A stretch of DNA of 51,966 bases from Bacillota bacterium (GTDB taxonomy: Bacteria > Bacillota > Clostridia > DSM-8532): positions 41,060-93,025 of the forward strand of contig JAKIML020000075.1 of NCBI GenBank assembly GCA_022702935.2, written 5' to 3'. This document shows, piece by piece, positions 41,935 to 50,948 of the stretch. Each line of letters starts with the position of its first letter. Position 1 is the stretch's first letter. The notes under the pieces were generated by a model that saw only the letters and a list, made by a program, of their open reading frames with translations, searched no databases and was not told the DNA's origin. The translations under genes were made by a program, and so were the position numbers.

Positions 41935-42210
41935 TTAAGCATTTACCTTGTCCTTCAGAGCCTTACCAGCCTTGAAAACAGGTGCCTTGGAAGCGGGAAT
42001 GGTGATGGTTTCCTTGGTCTGAGGATTGCGACCCTTTCTGGCAGCTCTGTTCTTTGTTTCAAAGGTACCAAAGCCAACGAGAACAACCTTTTCACCGTTG
42101 GACAGAGATTCTTCGATGACCGAAACGAGGGCATCAATAGCGGCCTCGCTGTCTTTCTTTGTAAGGCCGGATTGCTGTGCTACAGCACTGATGAGATCGG
42201 CTTTGTTCAT
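41935..42210 (-). CDS. hup: HU-type DNA-binding protein
   Basis: A 91-residue nucleoid protein of normal length. The helical dimer half [20 protein letters not shown] leads into the [26 protein letters not shown] block and the DNA-gripping arm [20 protein letters not shown] in part, then the FKAGKALKD tail. AGGAGG lies eight bases before the ATG at 42210; the frame upstream to 42228 overlaps this site. Confidence 0.96.
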   Translation of the reverse strand: MNKADLISAVAQQSGLTKKDSEAAIDALVSVIEESLSNGEKVVLVGFGTFETKNRAARKGRNPQTKETITIPASKAPVFKAGKALKDKVNA

Positions 42211-42243
42211 TAGGATTACCTCCTGCACGAAATTTCGTCAATC

Positions 42244-42272
42244 ATTTTATAACGGAACTGGCATAAAGTCAA
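42244..42272 (-). promoter_or_regulatory. hup promoter
   Basis: On the minus strand TTGACT (plus 42267-42272) and TAAAAT (plus 42244-42249) are 17 bases apart. It is back-to-back with the promoter at 42312. AACGGAA near 42251 and TTCCGTT near 42301 form an inverted repeat between the two promoters. Confidence 0.78.
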
Positions 42273-42311
42273 GCATACAGGCGTTTTTCCCGCAAAAAAT
42301 TCCGTTACGAT

Positions 42312-42340
42312 TTGATTATGCCAATAAAACAGTATATAAT
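42312..42340 (+). promoter_or_regulatory. Promoter of the unknown-birA-coaX operon
   Basis: TTGATT (42312-42317), 17 bases, TATAAT (42335-42340), 45 bases before the first start codon. It is divergent from the hup promoter. Confidence 0.78.
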
Positions 42341-42385
42341 ACATTTGCATAGTTTTACCCACGAAATCTTACGGAGGAGTCATGA

Positions 42386-43027
42386 ATGGCAGGCCTCTAT
42401 TTCTATGTCCCTCGGGCAAAGATCAAGGATATTGTTGACTGCGGTCTGAAATTATCGGAATGGTACGACCGGGAGATACTGCTGCCCGGCCAGAGGGAGC
42501 GGTCAAGGGCCATTAGAATGCTGATGAATCCGAGAGATGATGCGGATAAAATGAAGAACCCCAACTATCAATGCCTAAGGCTTGAGGTCAATCTGGACTA
42601 TTGCACGGTGGGGGAGGCCGCCCTCTATCAGATGGGATTAAAAGAGCCCCATCTCATGGAATGCTATCTGAAAGGCCTAATCCCATTTTCGGAATACCGC
42701 TTTGGAACCTTCCGGAATCCCGAGGTTCTGGTCATGACCTCGGTTCTGCCCGAGTGCATTGAGGTTATGGGTAAGGCCATGGACATTCCCATTCTCTATG
42801 AGAACTCCACCACATTGTATCTCAATAATATTATTGAGAAGCATGAGGAGACCTATAAGGATTCAGGTAATCATCTGCTCTATGCCCATTATGCTTTGCT
42901 GGAGTCCTTAGGCAGAGTGAAACGGTTTGAGGATCAGGAGAAGGGCTATGTCATATTCTTTAACAATGACAGCTCCGGGTATATTGTCCTAAGGATTCCC
43001 GAGGAGGCGAAGTCCATTGACCCATAA
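42386..43027 (+). CDS. Conserved-looking protein of unknown function, possible ART-like fold
   Basis: A 213-residue cytoplasmic protein with no signal peptide or membrane helix. GGAGGAG lies six bases before the ATG. I do not recognise the family with certainty. It opens YFYVPRAKIKDIVDCGLKLS, then has MLMNPRDDADK, QCLRLEVNLD, and later RNPEVLVMTSVLPECIEVM. This order (an entry strand with a GL turn, an NPR loop, a strand, then an EVLV...P block) faintly recalls DarT/DUF4433-type ADP-ribosyltransferase folds, but no catalytic set can be assigned. Its end overlaps the start of birA by 11 bases, so the two are translationally coupled. The coupling suggests a link to biotin or acyl-CoA metabolism, or only shared expression. 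Confidence 0.75.
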   Translation: MAGLYFYVPRAKIKDIVDCGLKLSEWYDREILLPGQRERSRAIRMLMNPRDDADKMKNPNYQCLRLEVNLDYCTVGEAALYQMGLKEPHLMECYLKGLIPFSEYRFGTFRNPEVLVMTSVLPECIEVMGKAMDIPILYENSTTLYLNNIIEKHEETYKDSGNHLLYAHYALLESLGRVKRFEDQEKGYVIFFNNDSSGYIVLRIPEEAKSIDP

Positions 43028-44012
43028 AGATACCAGCAAAGAAATGCTGGCCATTTTACAGAAGGCCTCGGGGAATTATGTATCGGGGGAGTACTTAAGC
43101 CAGTGCCTGGGTATTACCCGCGCAGCCATATGGAAGAGGATGGCGGTATTGAAAAAAGAGGGCTTTGTCATTGAGGCCTCTACGCGCAAAGGCTACCGCT
43201 TATGTGAGCAGACCCGACCCTATGGCAGGCTTTCGGTGCAGCAGGGGCTTGTCACCCGTTCCTTTGGCAGGGAGCTTAAGTTTTTAGAAACGGTGGATTC
43301 CACCAACAATTATCTCAAACAGATGGCTTATGAAGGAGCTCCTGAAGGAACAGTGGTTCTTGCCGATGAGCAGACTGCAGGCCGGGGCCGTTTGGGAAGA
43401 AGCTTTTTATCCAGCCCGGGAAAAGGCATCTGGATGTCCTTGCTCCTCAGGCCCGAGCTTCACCCCAGCCAGGTTCATTCCCTGACTTTGGCGGCATCAG
43501 TGGCCGTGGCAAGGGTTTTAGAGCCCTTAAACATTCCGGGGTGCGGCATAAAATGGCCCAATGACATTCTCATTGGCGGCAAAAAGGTCTGTGGTATTCT
43601 CACTGAGATGTCGGCCGAGATGGATCGGGTAGCATGGGTTATCATTGGCATAGGGCTGAATGTCAACCACACTGCCCAGGATTTCCCCGAAGACCTTAAG
43701 GAACTTGCCACCTCCCTCTACTTAAGCCGGGGAATAGATGAATTTTTGGAGCGAAGCAGCCTGGCGGCGAATATGATAAATCAATTGGAAGAGATTTACC
43801 TCAATTATTTGGAAAAGGGCTCTTCCTGGGTTGTAGAACAATGGAAAAAATATAATCTTACCCTGGGAAAGCGTGTCCGCCTTATTTCCACAGCAGGAGA
43901 AATGGTGGGATGCGCAGAGGATTTGCTTCCTGACGGCAGACTGATACTTGTTGACGATAGCCGACAGAGGCATGAAGTTTTATCAGGAGAGATTTCACTC
44001 AGAGAGCTTTAA
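43017..44012 (+). CDS. birA: BirA, biotin-protein ligase and biotin operon repressor
   Basis: A 331-residue bifunctional protein. The N-terminal winged helix (KEMLAILQKASGNYVSGEYLSQCLGITRAAIWKRM in part) binds the biotin operator. The ligase core has TVDSTNNYLKQMA, the biotinoyl-adenylate loop GRGRLGRSF, IKWPNDILI and KVCGILTEM, and a C-terminal SH3-like cap. It attaches biotin to acetyl-CoA carboxylase and represses biotin genes when loaded. The start is TTG at 43017, inside the preceding gene, with AGGAGG nine bases upstream; the next ATG at 43044 would cut into the winged helix. Confidence 0.93.
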   Translation: MTHKDTSKEMLAILQKASGNYVSGEYLSQCLGITRAAIWKRMAVLKKEGFVIEASTRKGYRLCEQTRPYGRLSVQQGLVTRSFGRELKFLETVDSTNNYLKQMAYEGAPEGTVVLADEQTAGRGRLGRSFLSSPGKGIWMSLLLRPELHPSQVHSLTLAASVAVARVLEPLNIPGCGIKWPNDILIGGKKVCGILTEMSAEMDRVAWVIIGIGLNVNHTAQDFPEDLKELATSLYLSRGIDEFLERSSLAANMINQLEEIYLNYLEKGSSWVVEQWKKYNLTLGKRVRLISTAGEMVGCAEDLLPDGRLILVDDSRQRHEVLSGEISLREL

Positions 44013-44062
44013 ATAACAAAGATTATGAAAAGCTTAATGGTTGAGAATAAACGGAGGTTTTT

Positions 44063-44548
44063 ATGGAACAGCAAAATCCCAATACACAGAACAATCAACC
44101 CCACAATCAAGCCAATACAGCCCATGCAGGCGGGCAGGACCAGAGAAACGAAAGCAATCGCGCTATGCACCAGCAAAAGTCCAATCAGGACAGAAAACCG
44201 GGCCAGGACAACAGAAATGGGGGCCGGGATAAGAATAACAGACCCAATGACAGAAACCGGGGACAGAAGGATAACCGGTATCCTCAGAAGACCAGGGATC
44301 AGAAGACCAATGAGCGCCCCAAGGATAATGCACCGGCTCAAAGGGCTCAACAAAACGCAAACAATGCACCCTCCCATGGTGCTAACCACCAGAACAGGCC
44401 TTCCAAGTCTGCCCATCATGGGGAATCCAGACAGATTAAGGCCAAGCGCGTAGAAACCCTGGAAGACATCAAGGCCGATATCGAAAGAGTGGAAAAGGAT
44501 ATCCAGTTGGAAATCAAACAGATTCGTGCCATTAAGCTGGGTCTGTGA
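44063..44548 (+). CDS. Intrinsically disordered Asn/Gln/Arg-rich protein
   Basis: A 161-residue protein. The first 120 residues are low complexity, dominated by Asn, Gln, Arg, Asp, Pro and His with almost no hydrophobic residues (for example QQNPNTQNNQPHNQ and DRNRGQKDNRYPQ), so they should be disordered. The last 35 residues turn into a charged amphipathic helix, ETLEDIKADIERVEKDI then QLEIKQIRAIKLGL, a likely coiled coil. GGAGG precedes the ATG at normal spacing, and it stands between birA and coaX with short gaps, which argues for a real gene. Its function is unknown; RNA binding or condensate formation is possible from composition alone. Confidence 0.7.
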   Translation: MEQQNPNTQNNQPHNQANTAHAGGQDQRNESNRAMHQQKSNQDRKPGQDNRNGGRDKNNRPNDRNRGQKDNRYPQKTRDQKTNERPKDNAPAQRAQQNANNAPSHGANHQNRPSKSAHHGESRQIKAKRVETLEDIKADIERVEKDIQLEIKQIRAIKLGL

Positions 44549-44565
44549 TAGGACGGTAGGGCGTT

Positions 44566-45339
44566 ATGCTGCTAGTTATTGATGTGGGCAATACCAGTAG
44601 TACCATAGGGATTTATCGCGGAGAAACCCTCATAGGTCATTGGCGCATGTCCAATGCCAAGGAGCGCACCTCGGATGAGACAGGCATGTTTCTCATGTCC
44701 ATCTTGAATTATGTGGACATCAAACCCCAGGAAATAAAGGATGTCATCATATGCTCGGTGGTTCCCCCCGCTATTCATTCCCTGGTCAACGCCATTAAAA
44801 AGTATTTTCGTAAGCCGCCCATTCTTGTTGATATTGGGATTAAGACCGGAATTAATATCAAGTACGAAAACCCGCGGGAGGTAGGGGCTGACAAAATCGT
44901 CAATGCGGTAGGTGCCTTAAAGCTCTATGGCGGACCTGTCATCATTGTGGATTTTGGTACAGCAACCACCTTCTGCGCTGTCAGCTCCAAGCGGGATTAT
45001 CTCGGCGGCATTATTTGTCCCGGCATAAAGATCTCCGCCGAAGCTCTGTTTGAAAAGGCCTCCAAACTTCCCCGCATAGAAATTGCCAAACCCAGGCATA
45101 TTATTGGAAGAAATACGGTAGGAAGTATGCAATCGGGTATTCTCTACGGGTTCACAGGCCAGGTGGACTACATTGTGTCCCTGATGAAAAAGGAAATGGG
45201 TGAGGAGGGGATTAAGGTTGTCGCTACAGGCGGCATGGCTAAGCTCATTGCCTCCGAATCCAAAACCATTGATGTGGTCAACCCTCTCTTGACGCTGGAA
45301 GGCCTGAGAGCCATCTATGACCTGAATTCAGGGTCTTAG
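44566..45339 (+). CDS. coaX: Type III pantothenate kinase
   Basis: A 257-residue enzyme that starts coenzyme A synthesis by phosphorylating pantothenate. The ASKHA-fold motifs are LLVIDVGNTSSTIGI (phosphate 1), VGADKIVNAVGAL, VIIVDFGTATTFCAV (phosphate 2) and the late VVATGGMAKLI (adenosine loop). CoaX enzymes use a monovalent cation and are not feedback-inhibited by CoA. It starts 18 bases after the disordered protein, at the end of the birA operon. Confidence 0.95.
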   Translation: MLLVIDVGNTSSTIGIYRGETLIGHWRMSNAKERTSDETGMFLMSILNYVDIKPQEIKDVIICSVVPPAIHSLVNAIKKYFRKPPILVDIGIKTGINIKYENPREVGADKIVNAVGALKLYGGPVIIVDFGTATTFCAVSSKRDYLGGIICPGIKISAEALFEKASKLPRIEIAKPRHIIGRNTVGSMQSGILYGFTGQVDYIVSLMKKEMGEEGIKVVATGGMAKLIASESKTIDVVNPLLTLEGLRAIYDLNSGS

Positions 45340-45399
45340 AAACCATGTGTCCCAACCCCTGGAAAAATTAAAGATTGAAGAGAATTAGTGAGAAACAGC

Positions 45400-45471
45400 G
45401 AGTATGAATGAGATAATCGAAGAAAAAGATATGATAATCAACAAAAAACAGACTTTTTATTGTTCATACTC
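45400..45471 (+). repeat. 9-bp inverted repeat with a 54-base loop between coaX and groES
   Basis: GAGTATGAA (45400-45408) is the reverse complement of TTCATACTC (45463-45471). The loop is A-rich. It could end the coaX transcript or be chance in an AT-rich spacer. Confidence 0.3.
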
Positions 45472-45494
45472 ATTTGATTCCCCTGGTAAAATTG

Positions 45495-45533
45495 TATAAT
45501 ATGATATTAGCACTCACCAAAGTTGAGTGCTAA
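45495..45533 (+). promoter_or_regulatory. groESL promoter with a perfect CIRCE element
   Basis: A -10 TATAAT (45495-45500) is followed by TTAGCACTC (45507-45515), nine bases, GAGTGCTAA (45525-45533), an exact CIRCE inverted repeat. HrcA binds it and represses groESL in the absence of heat stress. The -35 is weak (TTTGAT near 45473). Confidence 0.97.
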
Positions 45534-45575
45534 CAAGAAAAACAGCCCATAACGGGAAAAATATAAGGAGGGTGA

Positions 45576-45851
<276 letters not shown>

Positions 45852-45863
45852 TAGGAGGATTAG

Positions 45864-47498
<1,635 letters not shown>

Positions 47499-47530
47499 TC
47501 ATCAACGCTGATTCGTATAGAACGATATTT

Positions 47531-47560
47531 AAGGAGTTGTCCTTTGTGACAACTCCTTTT
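47531..47560 (+). terminator. Terminator of groESL
   Basis: AAGGAGTTGTC and GACAACTCCTT make an 11-bp stem with loop CTTTGT, followed by TTTT. Confidence 0.9.
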
Positions 47561-47732
47561 GCATGCCTGAAAAAGGAGAAGCTTTGATTTGAAAGGCTAT
47601 GGTGTTATCATGGAGCATACTGTAAAATGAAAGAGGTAAATAAAATGCACATGATGGTAAAAATTATCCGTTAAAAACTTCTTCCAAATTTCTCATAATG
47701 TTAGTAAATAGAAAGTATTGGAGGAATGTGGT

Positions 47733-49076
47733 ATGAAACAAACACTTAAGAGAATCATCAGTCTGATGATGGTCTGCCTGATGGTTCTGTCCATTGCCGC
47801 CTGCGGAAATTCTGTTCCCGCACAGCCCGGTCAAAGCGACGCTCCCGAATCAAGTACTCCCAGCGCCAGCAATTCTTCTACACCTGCGCCCGCTCAGAAC
47901 GTTCAACTGGTTCTCTGGAGTATTGCCACTGAGAGCGATGCATTCCACAATGCCTACAACCAAGCCATTGCAGATTTTGAAAAGGCAAACCCCGGTGTAA
48001 AAATCGTTCATGAAACCTTTGAGAATGAATCCTACAAGACAAAGATTAAGTCTGCGGTTGCAGCCAACGAGCTCCCTGATCTGTTCTTTACCTGGGGCGG
48101 CGGCTTCTCCCAGTCCTTTGTTGAGTCCGGTAAGGTCCTCGCTATAGACAAATATTACACCGAGGAATATCAGGCTCAGCTTTCCAGAGCAGCGCTTGTC
48201 AATGCTACCTACGATGGTAAGCTCTATGGTGCTACATATACCACTCCCGTATCGGCTCTGTTCTACAACAGAAAGATGTTTGATCAGTACAATCTGAAGG
48301 CACCCACCACCTTTGAAGAACTGGTTAACGTATGCCAGACCTTCATTAACAATGGTATTACACCCATCGGTGTAAGTGTTAAGGATACCTGGGTGCTGGC
48401 CATGACCCACGACGCACTCACCCTGAAATCCGCAGGTCCTGAGAAGACCAAGAAGGCCATTACCAGAGGCGGACAGAGCTATAATGATCCCGACTTCCTG
48501 GCTTCTGCTACAAAGCTGAAGCAGCTTATTGACATGGGTGCTTACGTTGAAGGCGCTACCGGCTTGTCCAATGACGAAGCCAGCCAGTACTTCTACAATG
48601 GTACTGTTCCCATGTATATCACCGGAAGCTGGATGGCAGGTTCCATCATGACCGACTGTGAACATCCCGAAGACTATGATGTGGCTCCCATCCCCGTAAT
48701 CAACGGCAATAACGCCAAGATTACCGACTTTATGGGCGGTGCTGCTGACACCATCATGGTTGCCGCTTCCACCAAGAATCCTGATGTTGCTGGAAAGGCT
48801 GTCTTTGAGTTGACCCGGAGCATCTCCAAGTATGCTTATCTGGATGGCGCTGGAGTTCCTGCCTGGGAAGTGGACTATGACGACAGCGCTGTTAATCCTA
48901 TCACCGCTAAATTGGCTCAGTACGCTACCGGAGCAACCTCCTTCACCCTCTGGTTTGATACTCTGATGAATGCCAATGACGCAGGCGAATATCTGGCCTT
49001 GCTGCAGCAGCTCTATATTGGAAGCATCACACCTCAGGAATTTGTAGAAGCTATGGCTGAACAGCTTGGAAGCTGA
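47733..49076 (+). CDS. ABC sugar importer, substrate-binding lipoprotein
   Basis: A 447-residue family 1 extracellular solute-binding protein (CUT1 class, for oligosaccharides). The signal peptide MKQTLKRIISLMMVC leads to a lipobox LSIAAC, then a Ser/Pro/Gln linker (about 25-60) and the binding domain from VQLVLWSIATESDAF, with DLFFTWGGGFSQSF, GKLYGATYTTPVSALFYNRK and the GTVPMYITGSWMAG block. The ATG at 47733 has GGAGG nine bases upstream. Two permease genes and a GH3 beta-xylosidase-like gene follow, so xylo-oligosaccharide is the most likely cargo. An ATPase gene is absent, as is common for CUT1 systems that share MsmK/UgpC. Confidence 0.92.
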   Translation: MKQTLKRIISLMMVCLMVLSIAACGNSVPAQPGQSDAPESSTPSASNSSTPAPAQNVQLVLWSIATESDAFHNAYNQAIADFEKANPGVKIVHETFENESYKTKIKSAVAANELPDLFFTWGGGFSQSFVESGKVLAIDKYYTEEYQAQLSRAALVNATYDGKLYGATYTTPVSALFYNRKMFDQYNLKAPTTFEELVNVCQTFINNGITPIGVSVKDTWVLAMTHDALTLKSAGPEKTKKAITRGGQSYNDPDFLASATKLKQLIDMGAYVEGATGLSNDEASQYFYNGTVPMYITGSWMAGSIMTDCEHPEDYDVAPIPVINGNNAKITDFMGGAADTIMVAASTKNPDVAGKAVFELTRSISKYAYLDGAGVPAWEVDYDDSAVNPITAKLAQYATGATSFTLWFDTLMNANDAGEYLALLQQLYIGSITPQEFVEAMAEQLGS

Positions 49077-49106
49077 TAAAGCATGAGCAGTAGGATAAGA
49101 TGATAT

Positions 49107-49172
49107 AAAATGAAAACCTTCCAATGAAGAATGCTCTTTGGCGCAGGTATTCTTGGTAGGTTTTCATTTTTT
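49107..49172 (+). terminator. Long hairpin with T-run between the binding protein and permease genes
   Basis: AAAATGAAAACCT (49107-49119) pairs with AGGTTTTCATTTT (49158-49170), an inner AAGAATGC/GTATTCTT stem (one G-U) extends it, and TTTTTT ends the run. Such partial terminators let the binding protein be made in excess over the permeases. Confidence 0.8.
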
Positions 49173-49215
49173 AATAATACCCCGACGGATATGAGGTTTT
49201 CGAGGAGAGAATGGA

Positions 49216-50100
49216 ATGGAAAAAGCAAGAAGCAATGTTGTTGCAATATGTCTCTTTATGCTTCCAGCCGCAGTCCTGTTCACGGTAATAATCATTGTAC
49301 CGGTTATCATGTCCACCTATTACAGCTTGCTTAACTGGGATGGCATTACCAAGGGAACCTTTGTGGGTCTGGAGAATTTTGTTCAGTTGTTTAAGAGTAA
49401 AACGGCGGGTTTTCCTAAAACCTTGCTCAATGTGTCAGTGCTGGCGGGTTTGTCCATTGTGATACAGCTTCCCCTGGCCCTGTTCCTTGCCCTTGTTCTG
49501 GGTAAGGGAATCAAAGGCGAGGTCTTCTTCCTATCAGTGTTCTTCATCCCCGTCCTTCTTTCTACAACAGTTATAGGTCAATTATGGAGCAAAATCTATA
49601 ATCCCGATTACGGAATTCTCAATGTGGCCCTGAGAGCCCTGGGACTGGATCATATGACCAAGGTATGGCTGGGGGATCAGAAAACGGCGCTGCTTGCGGT
49701 TTTCATCCCGATTCTATGGCAATATGTGGGTTACCACATGCTCATTATGTATGCGGGAATCAAATCCATCTCTCCCGAGCTGAGGGAGGCTGCCAGAATT
49801 GACGGCGCTACCGAGGGACAATTGGCTAGATATGTGACCATCCCTTTGCTTAAGCCTGTGTTAAGGACAAGTATTATATTCTCAGTCACCGGATCCCTCA
49901 AGGCCTTTGACCTTATCTACATACTGACCAACGGCGGACCCGCTCATGCCAGTGAAGTGCCCAGCACCCTCATGGTCTCCATGATCTTCAACAGAAACCG
50001 TTATGGCTTCGGAAGTGCCATTGCCGTTATGATTATCTTTTTGTGCTTCCTTATGGCTATCTTACTTAGGAAGCTCATAAGAACCGAGGAGGTGGTGTAG
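49216..50100 (+). CDS. ABC sugar importer, permease 1 (MalF/UgpA type)
   Basis: A 294-residue inner-membrane permease with six hydrophobic helices, starting AICLFMLPAAVLFTVIIIVP. The EAA loop that docks the ATPase is seen as LREAARIDGATEGQLARYVTIPLLKPVL in part (EAA---G---------I-LP). AGGAG lies eight bases before the ATG at 49216. The stop codon TAG is immediately followed by the ATG of the second permease. Confidence 0.93.
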   Translation: MEKARSNVVAICLFMLPAAVLFTVIIIVPVIMSTYYSLLNWDGITKGTFVGLENFVQLFKSKTAGFPKTLLNVSVLAGLSIVIQLPLALFLALVLGKGIKGEVFFLSVFFIPVLLSTTVIGQLWSKIYNPDYGILNVALRALGLDHMTKVWLGDQKTALLAVFIPILWQYVGYHMLIMYAGIKSISPELREAARIDGATEGQLARYVTIPLLKPVLRTSIIFSVTGSLKAFDLIYILTNGGPAHASEVPSTLMVSMIFNRNRYGFGSAIAVMIIFLCFLMAILLRKLIRTEEVV

Positions 50101-50937
50101 ATGAAAAAGATCAAGAAAAGCCCTGCAAACATTCTTCTCTATGGCTTCCTAGCGCTGTGGACGGCAATCCAGATCTTCCCTTTGTATTGGATGCTGACCT
50201 TTTCGCTGAAGGACAACAATGAGATCTTTGGGGCCAATGTCATCGGACTTCCCCATGTTTGGAGATGGGAAAACTACACCTCGGTTTTAACCAGAGGAAA
50301 GGTGGGTACATATTTTCTTAACAGCGTTTTGGTGACGGGCGCCACCATTGCTCTTACCTCCATTATTGCCCTTATGGCCACCTATGCTCTGACGCGAATG
50401 ATCTGGAAGGGCAGAAAGCTGGCCAACAACGTTGTCATGCTCGGGTTGACGGTACCCATCCATACCGCCATATTACCGATATTTATCATTTTAAGAAGCT
50501 TAAAAATGACCAACAGCTATCAGGCGTTGATTATTCCCTATACGGCCTTTGGTCTGGCCATGGCCATTATGATATGCAGCAGCCTGATGGAGGGTATACC
50601 CAGGGAATTGGAGGAAGCGGCATTTATTGACGGCTGCAGTATCTACGGCATCTTCGGTAGCATCATCCTGCCGCTCATGCGGCCTGCAATTGCCACTATC
50701 TCCATCTTCACCTACTTAACCGCTTGGAATGAGTTAATGTTTGCAACCATATTCATCAGTGATTCCAACTACCGTACCCTGACTGTGGGCATCCAGACCC
50801 TGTCGGGCAGCTATACCACCGACTGGGGTCCCATTGGTGCGGCGCTGGTGGTTGCAACATTCCCAACTCTCATTATATATGCCTTTATGAGCAATAAGAT
50901 CCAGGAGAGTCTCGTAATTGGTGCAGTGAAAGGATAG
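50101..50937 (+). CDS. ABC sugar importer, permease 2 (MalG/UgpE type)
   Basis: A 278-residue permease with six transmembrane helices and the EAA motif ELEEAAFIDGCSIYGIFGSIILPLM in part. It pairs with the preceding permease to form the channel. It begins without a gap after that gene. The GH3 gene follows 11 bases after its stop codon. Confidence 0.93.
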   Translation: MKKIKKSPANILLYGFLALWTAIQIFPLYWMLTFSLKDNNEIFGANVIGLPHVWRWENYTSVLTRGKVGTYFLNSVLVTGATIALTSIIALMATYALTRMIWKGRKLANNVVMLGLTVPIHTAILPIFIILRSLKMTNSYQALIIPYTAFGLAMAIMICSSLMEGIPRELEEAAFIDGCSIYGIFGSIILPLMRPAIATISIFTYLTAWNELMFATIFISDSNYRTLTVGIQTLSGSYTTDWGPIGAALVVATFPTLIIYAFMSNKIQESLVIGAVKG

Positions 50938-50948
50938 GTGAACTTATT

